DNA from: an uncultured Oscillospiraceae bacterium
GTDB lineage: Bacteria; Bacillota; Clostridia; Oscillospirales; Acutalibacteraceae
Length of the DNA: 21,165 bases
Direction of reading: 5' to 3'
Assembly: GCA_905193225.1 (NCBI GenBank)
Contig: CAJJNV010000029.1
Location: forward strand, 1-21,165
Of this stretch, positions 15,783-21,165 are shown piece by piece; within the stretch, counting starts at the first letter, position 1; each line of letters opens with the position of its first letter. The translations under genes were made by a program, and so were the position numbers. The notes below the pieces were generated by a model. It was not told the DNA's origin. It searched no databases and saw only the letters and a list, made by a program, of their open reading frames with translations.

Positions 15783-17795
15783 TTATCGCTGCTCGGCCTT
15801 TGCTGAAGGCTGTTTTAAATATGTTCCGGCAAGTGCGGGGGTGGTATCCATAACAAAATCGCCGTTACCGTCAAGCTCGACCTTTTGGAAGCAGAGCGGT
15901 CTGAACCAGGTCACCTCTACGGGATCTGTACGGCCGTGATAGGCTATCCAAAGCTCGCTGCCGTCGGGAGAGCGGAAAAAGGAATTGTGCCCGGGGCCGT
16001 ATATTCCGCCGCCCGATTTAAGCAGGGGTCGGTCGAGCTTTTTCCACTTTGATTTATTGTTTAAATCGTCCTTTTTATAGTTGCCGGTAAACTCTATAAG
16101 ACCCACGCAATAGGACTTTGTGTCGCCGGCGTTGGCCGAAAATGCAAGATAAAGCTTGCCGTTCTGTTCGACAAAGCAGCCGCCCTCGTTTATCTTGGCA
16201 ACCTTCAGTTCCCAGTCGTACTGAGGCACCGATATAGCCGTTTTGCTGCCCTTGTTTATGGTCCAGGGATTGTCCATCTTGGCCACATCAAGGCGATTGT
16301 AGCCTCCGCCCACCGACACATATGTCAGATAAAGCACACCGGTATGCTCGTTGTAATAAGGCGAAGCATCGATGCAGTAATTATCGGCGTCAAGAAGTCC
16401 CTTGAAGTGATAGCTGCTCCAAAGATCGGAGGTGTCCGACTCGAGGCAGAACATCCTCTGGGTGTTGTAATTACCGGGAGTAAGGGTGCCGTTTGAATAT
16501 ATATACCACTTGTTCTGATTGCGGTCGAAATAAAATTCCGGCGCCCAAATGTCGCTTTTTATAACATTATCTCCCCCGTTATAAACCACCTTATATTCAT
16601 CGGTGGTCAGGGTGGAAAGGTTGCGGCTGCGGTAAAGCACGAGACGGGTGGCCTCGGTAAATATACTGTAATAGTATCCGTCGACATATTTAACAAAGGG
16701 ATCGGGGCAGGATCCGGCCGTTGAAGGATTGGTGATGACGTCGCCGGTATAGCTGTCCTTTTCCGAGATTATGATCTGTCCGTTTTTAAGATTATCAAAT
16801 CCAAGTACATTTCTGCAGAAGAAATGCACTGCGTCGGTTATGCGATGTGCACTTGCGGCAACGATTATACCGCTTTCGGACACATCTATTTTGATTGCTC
16901 TTTCGTTTTCACTGCTTGCAAGGGATGTGGAAATAAATATGCTCTTTTCGCCCTTTTCCGAGCTGATGACAGGTTCTTTGCCGGTCACCGATTTTATCTT
17001 GTCGGAAATTTCCTTTGAGAACTCGTCAAGAGAGCTTTGCTCGGCGGTTATGGTAAATTCCGAGATGCTTTTTCCGCAAACCGTTATGTCGCTTGCGATA
17101 ACCTGCGGATCTTCAAAGGTCGTGCCGGAGGTAAAGTCCTTCTTTATGAACGACGCTTTGCCTGTTCCCGAAAGATAGCAACCGAGATATTCTGCAGCCG
17201 TTTTAAGTCCCTCGTCGGTATATGCGCAAACCGCAAGCTGCCCTTTTTGTTCCTTTATGGCAAAGCCGTTTTGGGGCATATAGGGCAGGCAAAGGGATAC
17301 GGCCGCGCGGTTGGTTGCACCCACCGAGATATCTCCCGCCGCTTCGGTTTCTTTGTCCGAAACGACCGGCAGCCGGGCGCCTGTATGGCCGTATATAAGC
17401 GACTGCAGCTTCTGCGCTGCGTCAAGAACATATTCCGAGCAGCCTTGCGGATAAACTATTCTCGACGCGGTTTTCTGCCCGCTTGCAAAAAAGGCTATTT
17501 CCCCTACGGCATATTTAAGATCAAGCAGTGCATCTACCGCCGTTATACTGCCGTCGCCGCTGAGATCGCCCGCGTTTTTCTGCTCGTCTGAGAAGGCTTT
17601 TTTCCCCACCGAGGCCTGAAGAATCGCCAGGGCATCGCCCACATCGGCCTTGCCGTTTTGATTCAAATCGGCATAAACATTGTAGGTTTTAAGAGAATCC
17701 TCGGGAGATGAGGTCTGAGCAACCGCCGGAATACCGGCAAATGTTATGCCAAGCATAACCGCTCCCGATACAATGCGGGAAACAAATCTTTTCAT
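15783..17795 (-). CDS. Secreted dockerin-containing GH43 glycosidase
   Basis: Predicted extracellular enzyme of 670 residues. Residues 1-26 are a signal peptide (MKRFVSRIVSG..AVA). A type I dockerin with two EF-hand-like repeats (DLNQNGKADVGDALAILQASVG and DLSGDGSITAVDALLDLKYAVG) spans about 42-99. Two alpha/beta modules resembling the N-terminal domain of GH67/GH20-type enzymes follow (about 109-221 and 234-346). A five-bladed GH43 propeller (about 352-666) ends the protein, with expected catalytic Asp365 (SCPDPFV), pKa-setting Asp476 (YCIDASPYY) and general acid Glu537 (NEGGCF). GH43 enzymes act mainly on arabinose or xylose side chains and xylo-oligomers. AAGGAGA before the ATG at 17795 and the signal peptide decide the start; the frame runs back to 17867 without support. 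It is the last gene of the xylB locus. Exact substrate is unproven. Confidence 0.92.
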   Translation of the reverse strand: MKRFVSRIVSGAVMLGITFAGIPAVAQTSSPEDSLKTYNVYADLNQNGKADVGDALAILQASVGKKAFSDEQKNAGDLSGDGSITAVDALLDLKYAVGEIAFFASGQKTASRIVYPQGCSEYVLDAAQKLQSLIYGHTGARLPVVSDKETEAAGDISVGATNRAAVSLCLPYMPQNGFAIKEQKGQLAVCAYTDEGLKTAAEYLGCYLSGTGKASFIKKDFTSGTTFEDPQVIASDITVCGKSISEFTITAEQSSLDEFSKEISDKIKSVTGKEPVISSEKGEKSIFISTSLASSENERAIKIDVSESGIIVAASAHRITDAVHFFCRNVLGFDNLKNGQIIISEKDSYTGDVITNPSTAGSCPDPFVKYVDGYYYSIFTEATRLVLYRSRNLSTLTTDEYKVVYNGGDNVIKSDIWAPEFYFDRNQNKWYIYSNGTLTPGNYNTQRMFCLESDTSDLWSSYHFKGLLDADNYCIDASPYYNEHTGVLYLTYVSVGGGYNRLDVAKMDNPWTINKGSKTAISVPQYDWELKVAKINEGGCFVEQNGKLYLAFSANAGDTKSYCVGLIEFTGNYKKDDLNNKSKWKKLDRPLLKSGGGIYGPGHNSFFRSPDGSELWIAYHGRTDPVEVTWFRPLCFQKVELDGNGDFVMDTTPALAGTYLKQPSAKAEQR

Positions 17796-17935
17796 AAAAC
17801 TTCTCCTTTTATATTTTGGGCAGAATGTTAAAATACATATAAAATCCGCAGCGAAAAAGCTATTCAAAACGATACGCCGCGATGCCTTTCGTCTGTTTTA
17901 CTTTGGCAGGCACGACCGATCGGCCGTTCAAATTT
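17796..17935 (-). other. Spacer between the two GH43 genes
   Basis: 140 bases. Near the upstream stop is the palindrome-like GACCGATCGGCC (17917-17928), centred on CCGATCGG. A weak promoter TTGAAT-17-TTTTAT can be read leftward, but it is poor. The secreted enzyme may be read from the xylB promoter, from this weak one, or both. Confidence 0.3.
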
Positions 17936-19282
17936 TTATTTTGCCGACGGTTCCTTAAAGAATATGCCGGCACCGATGGGAGTGGTGTCCATAATAAACC
18001 TTCCGTCCTTGTCAAGCTCGGCCTTTTTAAAGCAAAGGGGACGGTGCCAGGTGGTTTCCGCCGGGTCGGTGCGTCCGTGGAAGGCTATCCAAAGCTCGCT
18101 GCCGTCGGGAGAACGGAAAAAAGAATTGTGTCCCGTGCAGAATATTCCGCCGCCGGCTTTAAGCAGCGGACGGTCAAGCTTTTGCCACAGCTCGGGACTA
18201 TTAAGATCGTCCTTTTTATAATCACCTAAAAATTTAAGCAGTCCCACGCAATAGGGCTTGGAATCGCCGTTGTTGGCCGAAAAGGCGAGATAAAGCTCTC
18301 CGCCCTGCTCAATAAAGCAGCCGCCCTCGTTGACCCTGCCGGTGTGAAGCTCCCAATCATATTCGGCGTGGCAAATAACCCTTCTGCTTTGCTCGTTTAT
18401 GGTAAAGGGATTGTCCATTTTTGCAATACAGACCTGATTCTGACCGCCGCCGATGAGAGCATAAGAAAAATAGAGCGTATCGGTATACTCGTTATAGTAA
18501 GGGGAGGAATCGATGCAGTATGTATCGGGATCGATCAACCCTTTAAAATGATAATCGGAAAAAATATCGTCGGTTTCCGACTCGAGACAGAAAAGCCGCT
18601 GGGTATCGAGATCCCCCGGAACGAGGGTGCCGTTGGAATAAATGTACCATCTTTTGCGTCCCTTGTCAAAATAAAACTCGGGTGCCCAAATGTCGGCCTT
18701 GATAACATTATCGCCGCCCTTATAAACCACCTTGGACTGGTCGTTTATGAGGGTCGAAAGGTGTCGGCTGCGGTAAAGCTCAAGACGATCAAAGGCGGTA
18801 AATATCGTGTAATAATATCCGTCGACATATTTAACGAAAGGATCGGGACAGGAATCGGGAGCAATGGGGTTTGAAATAATGTCTCCCACATAGCCGTCGG
18901 CACTGTCAAGCTCGATTTTTCCGTTTTTTGCGTGATCGGTCGAAAGATAGCTTTGGCAGAAAAATTCCACAGCGTCGTTAATGCGCTTTCCCTTTGCGAA
19001 AATCGTTATGTTATCGGAAATTTCAATTCCCGCCTGCGCCCTGTCAAGATTCTTTGCCGCGCTTTCCGATATAACAATAAAACGGCCGTTTTCGTAGGCC
19101 TTTTCGGCTTTTGAAATGTGTGCGCCGGTAAGTTGCCCGACCTTTTGGGCTATCTTCTCCCCGCAGTCGCAAAAAGCACTTTCGCAAACAAGGGAAAATT
19201 CCGATATGTCAGAACCGTTTACCGTCACGGTAAAAGGTGCATTGTTTTTTTCGGTGTTGAGGTTTTTGTTTTGTTCGTTCAT
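17936..19282 (-). CDS. Cytoplasmic GH43 glycosidase, paralogue of the dockerin enzyme
   Basis: A 448-residue GH43 protein without signal peptide, dockerin or membrane segment, so it should work in the cytoplasm. One N-terminal alpha/beta module (about 17-130) corresponds to the second such module of its neighbour. The GH43 propeller (about 140-445) keeps the catalytic set Asp147 (SCPDPFV), Asp258 (YCIDSSPYY) and Glu319 (NEGGCF). Part of the propeller aligns with the secreted enzyme without long gaps at roughly two-thirds identity by eye, so a tandem duplication is clear. Two starts are possible. The ATG at 19294 has no ribosome site, while that at 19282 is preceded by AAGGAAG with tight spacing and is preferred. 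Probable job: release of pentoses from imported oligosaccharides, feeding xylB upstream. Substrate is inferred only. Confidence 0.9.
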   Translation of the reverse strand: MNEQNKNLNTEKNNAPFTVTVNGSDISEFSLVCESAFCDCGEKIAQKVGQLTGAHISKAEKAYENGRFIVISESAAKNLDRAQAGIEISDNITIFAKGKRINDAVEFFCQSYLSTDHAKNGKIELDSADGYVGDIISNPIAPDSCPDPFVKYVDGYYYTIFTAFDRLELYRSRHLSTLINDQSKVVYKGGDNVIKADIWAPEFYFDKGRKRWYIYSNGTLVPGDLDTQRLFCLESETDDIFSDYHFKGLIDPDTYCIDSSPYYNEYTDTLYFSYALIGGGQNQVCIAKMDNPFTINEQSRRVICHAEYDWELHTGRVNEGGCFIEQGGELYLAFSANNGDSKPYCVGLLKFLGDYKKDDLNSPELWQKLDRPLLKAGGGIFCTGHNSFFRSPDGSELWIAFHGRTDPAETTWHRPLCFKKAELDKDGRFIMDTTPIGAGIFFKEPSAK

Positions 19283-19323
19283 TTCTTCCTTCATGGGTTT
19301 TTAAATTTATTTTTACAGACAAC

Positions 19324-19344
19324 CCGACTTTCTTGAAAAATCGG
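19324..19344 (-). other. Hairpin between xylB and the cytoplasmic GH43 gene
   Basis: CCGACTTT (19324-19331) pairs with the bases up to 19344 to give an 8-bp stem with one G-T pair and a five-base loop. There is no following T run, so it is a poor terminator. It may be an mRNA processing or stability element between operon genes, or chance. Confidence 0.35.
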
Positions 19345-19391
19345 AATTTATGCCAAAAAGACCTGCCGCAGGATTCCTGTAATCAGCAATC

Positions 19392-20849
19392 CTAAAACAG
19401 CTCTTTAAGCGCGGGATACAGCTGTCTGAATTTATTGTATTTTTTCTCGTATTGCGACAAAATTTCAGCATCGGGTAAGGTTTTGTCGGTCACCCTGACA
19501 ACCGCCTTTGCGGCCGAATCGACCGACGAAAAGCAGCCGCACCCCACCGCCGCCAGCATGGCCGCGCCGAGAGCCGGTCCCTGCTCCGATTCCACTCTTT
19601 CGACCGTAAGGCCTGTTACATTTGCGATAATGCTTCTCCAAAGAGGACTTTTGGCACCGCCGCCGCAAATTTTGGTCGAGCTTAAAACCGCTCCCGCCGC
19701 CTTTGCAGCCTCTATGGAATCTCTCAGCGCAAAAGCCACACCTTCAAGCACGGCAACGGTCATATCCTCCCTGCGGGTATCCATAGACATTCCGAAAAAC
19801 ACGCCCCTGGCGTCGGGATTGTTGTGGGGCGAGCGTTCTCCCATAAGATAGGGCAAAAATATAACGGGATTGTCCTTAGGCAAAGGAGCCTTTTGCTGCT
19901 CGGCCGAAAAATCAGAGGTTTTAAGAATGTTTTCGCACCACCATTTGTTGCAGGAAGCGGCGCTTAACATACATCCCATTAAATGATATTTACCGTTTGC
20001 ATGGGCAAAGGAATGAAGGGCATTTGCACCGTCCAAAGCAAACGTATCCTTTGAAATAAACACCGTTCCCGATGTGCCTAAAGAAATGTTGCAATCCCCG
20101 TTTTCCACCGTTCCCGTACCGATTGCCGCCGCGGCGTTATCTCCCGCACCGGCCGCTATCTTAACGTTTTCGGGAAGTCCCAACGCATTCGCATATTCTT
20201 TTTTAAGGGTTCCGACAATCTCATAGCTTTCGTAAACCTTAGGGAGCACATCCCTCTTTATACCGCAAATTTGAAGCATTTCTTCTGAAAAGCGGCGATT
20301 TTCAACGTCAAAAAGCAGAGTGCCTGAAGCATCCGAAACATCGGTGCAAAAACTTCCCGAAAGGCGATAGGCCAAGAAGTCCTTCGGCAGCATAATTTTT
20401 TTAACACGGGAAAAGTTTTCCGGCTCGTTTTCTTTCATCCAAAGAACTTTCGGTGCCGTAAACCCCGCAAAGGCAATGTTGCCCGTAAGCTCGGTCAGCC
20501 GCTTTTTCCCGATGACCTCGTTGAGATACTTTGTCTGTTTTTCGGTCCGTCCGTCGTTCCATAAAATTGCCGGTCGAACAACACGGTCATTTTGATCGAG
20601 GGCCACCATTCCGTGCATCTGCCCGCCGAAGCTTATGCCGCAGATATCGCCCTTATCGGCATTTTCAAGCAGCTCGCGAAGTCCCGAAAGGGTGCTTTCA
20701 AGCCATGTGTCGGGGTTTTGCTCCGACCAACCGGGATGCGGAAAGAAAAGAGGATATTCCCTTGAAACGGTTTTGAGAATTTTTCCGTTTTCGTTCATAA
20801 GCAGCAGCTTGACCGCCGATGTACCGAGATCTATTCCGATAAAGAGCAT
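19392..20849 (-). CDS. xylB: Xylulokinase
   Basis: FGGY-family kinase of 485 residues that phosphorylates D-xylulose to xylulose 5-phosphate for the pentose phosphate route. GIDLGTSAVK (5-14) is the phosphate-1 loop. ISFGGQMHGMVALD (72-85) is the xylulokinase-type substrate stretch; QMHG is characteristic of XylB rather than glycerol or ribulose kinases. GAGDN holds the catalytic base Asp237, and GGGAKSPLWRSIIANV is the adenosine motif. The frame extends upstream to a TTG, but the AGGGAGGA ribosome site lies inside that extension, six bases before the ATG at 20849, so the ATG is the start. It leads an apparent operon with the two GH43 genes. A transporter and xylose isomerase would be expected nearby but are outside the window. 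Confidence 0.95.
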   Translation of the reverse strand: MLFIGIDLGTSAVKLLLMNENGKILKTVSREYPLFFPHPGWSEQNPDTWLESTLSGLRELLENADKGDICGISFGGQMHGMVALDQNDRVVRPAILWNDGRTEKQTKYLNEVIGKKRLTELTGNIAFAGFTAPKVLWMKENEPENFSRVKKIMLPKDFLAYRLSGSFCTDVSDASGTLLFDVENRRFSEEMLQICGIKRDVLPKVYESYEIVGTLKKEYANALGLPENVKIAAGAGDNAAAAIGTGTVENGDCNISLGTSGTVFISKDTFALDGANALHSFAHANGKYHLMGCMLSAASCNKWWCENILKTSDFSAEQQKAPLPKDNPVIFLPYLMGERSPHNNPDARGVFFGMSMDTRREDMTVAVLEGVAFALRDSIEAAKAAGAVLSSTKICGGGAKSPLWRSIIANVTGLTVERVESEQGPALGAAMLAAVGCGCFSSVDSAAKAVVRVTDKTLPDAEILSQYEKKYNKFRQLYPALKELF

Positions 20850-20906
20850 AAAACATCCTCCCTGCCATTGATGCAAAATTAAAGTTGTTTATTACTATTC
20901 TTTTTT

Positions 20907-20924
20907 TGAAAAGAAATCTTTTCA
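20907..20924. promoter_or_regulatory. Perfect palindrome upstream of xylB
   Basis: TGAAAAGA-AA-TCTTTTCA is a perfect 8+2+8 inverted repeat about 60-75 bp before the xylB ATG and about 95-110 bp downstream of the predicted start of transcription. It is a plausible operator (roadblock type) or a short leader hairpin. It lacks the central CG of a catabolite-response element. The binding protein is unknown. Confidence 0.5.
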
Positions 20925-21019
20925 GATATCACGCAAAAGATTTCCCGACAAAAGCAGACCGGATTATAAATACCACAAGCTCATTACGTTTCTGTCGGTA
21001 TTTTTCAAATACATCCGCC

Positions 21020-21054
21020 AAGTTAATTATATCCCAACTTCCTTGGAATTTCAA
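21020..21054 (-). promoter_or_regulatory. Sigma-A promoter of the xylB-GH43 unit with flanking repeats
   Basis: Read leftward: TTGAAA (21054-21049), 17 bases, TATAAT (21031-21026). An inverted repeat AAGTT (21020-21024)/AACTT (21036-21040) brackets the -10 box, and CCAA/TTGG arms lie in the spacer, so an operator here is possible. The leader to xylB would be about 170 bases. Confidence 0.7.
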
Positions 21055-21071
21055 TATTTTTTTGTCATTCA

Positions 21072-21101
21072 CATACATAAACAATTGTGTTTTTATGTAT
21101 G
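21072..21101. promoter_or_regulatory. AT-rich inverted repeat upstream of the xylB promoter
   Basis: CATACATAAA (21072-21081) and TTTATGTATG (21092-21101) are perfect inverted arms around ten bases. It lies just behind the -35 box. It could be an activator or repressor site. It could also be a hairpin ending a transcript from beyond the window, though the U run is weak. From 21102 to the window end I see only short palindromes such as ACCGTACGGT. Confidence 0.4.
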
Positions 21102-21165
21102 CGTTATGGCTAAGCAACAGACGGTCGAACACCGTACGGTTTCGCTCGTCCCTTTTCCCGTGCGG

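Noticed and set aside
17796..17867. Upstream start for the dockerin GH43 protein
   Set aside because: The extra 24 residues would precede a clean signal peptide, and the ribosome site AAGGAGA lies just before the ATG at 17795.
20850..20876. TTG start for xylB
   Set aside because: The AGGGAGGA ribosome site lies within this extension and serves the ATG at 20849.
20929..21132. 67-codon minus-strand frame upstream of xylB
   Set aside because: It spans the xylB promoter and AT-rich repeats, has no ribosome site and resembles no family I know.

Overview
The window looks like chromosomal DNA from a low-to-mid GC anaerobic Bacillota, most likely class Clostridia (ruminococcus- or oscillospira-like). 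Pointers are a YerC/YecD-type TrpR-related regulator, strong AGGAGG ribosome sites, sigma-A promoters, a dockerin-bearing GH43 enzyme, an AbrB-type regulator ahead of a small ABC-2 exporter, and Bacillota-style aaRS and aspartate-family genes. The genus cannot be fixed from this sequence. I see no tRNA, rRNA, CRISPR array, IS element or phage gene.

Left part (1-3.9 kb): an SPFH/band-7 membrane protein (+) ends at a bidirectional terminator. Next comes about 350 bp without a convincing gene but rich in nested inverted repeats. The minus-strand pair of a LysR regulator and folC follows, coupled at an ATGATG junction.

Middle (3.9-10.5 kb): a minus-strand run of hom, lysC, yerC, a SAM methyltransferase and valS, read from right to left. 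hom-lysC (23 bp apart) carries aspartate-family synthesis. yerC-methyltransferase-valS is tightly packed (4 bp overlap, then 3 bp gap). A clear promoter and a leader of about 155 nt with several hairpins precede hom. valS ends at a strong terminator.

10.5-15.7 kb: alaS (+) has its own near-perfect promoter, divergent from hom, and a composite terminator. A C/T-rich low-complexity stretch with a short direct repeat and a possible 23-codon ORF follows. Then comes a three-gene operon of an AbrB-like regulator, an ABC ATPase and an ABC-2 permease. Its promoter has a perfect inverted repeat covering the -10 box, suggesting autoregulation, and the operon ends at a bidirectional terminator.

Right part (15.7-21.2 kb): a minus-strand pentose/arabinoxylan locus, read xylB, cytoplasmic GH43, then secreted dockerin-GH43. 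The two GH43 genes are tandem paralogues (about two-thirds identical by eye in part of the propeller). One has a signal peptide and a dockerin and the other has neither, so the locus appears to pair outside and inside cleavage with xylulose phosphorylation. A sigma-A promoter and palindromes precede xylB.

Most of the window is ordinary housekeeping sequence. The parts most worth a second look are the GH43 pair with its repeated N-terminal module, the structured stretch near 1.4 kb, and the operators before the AbrB and xylB units.
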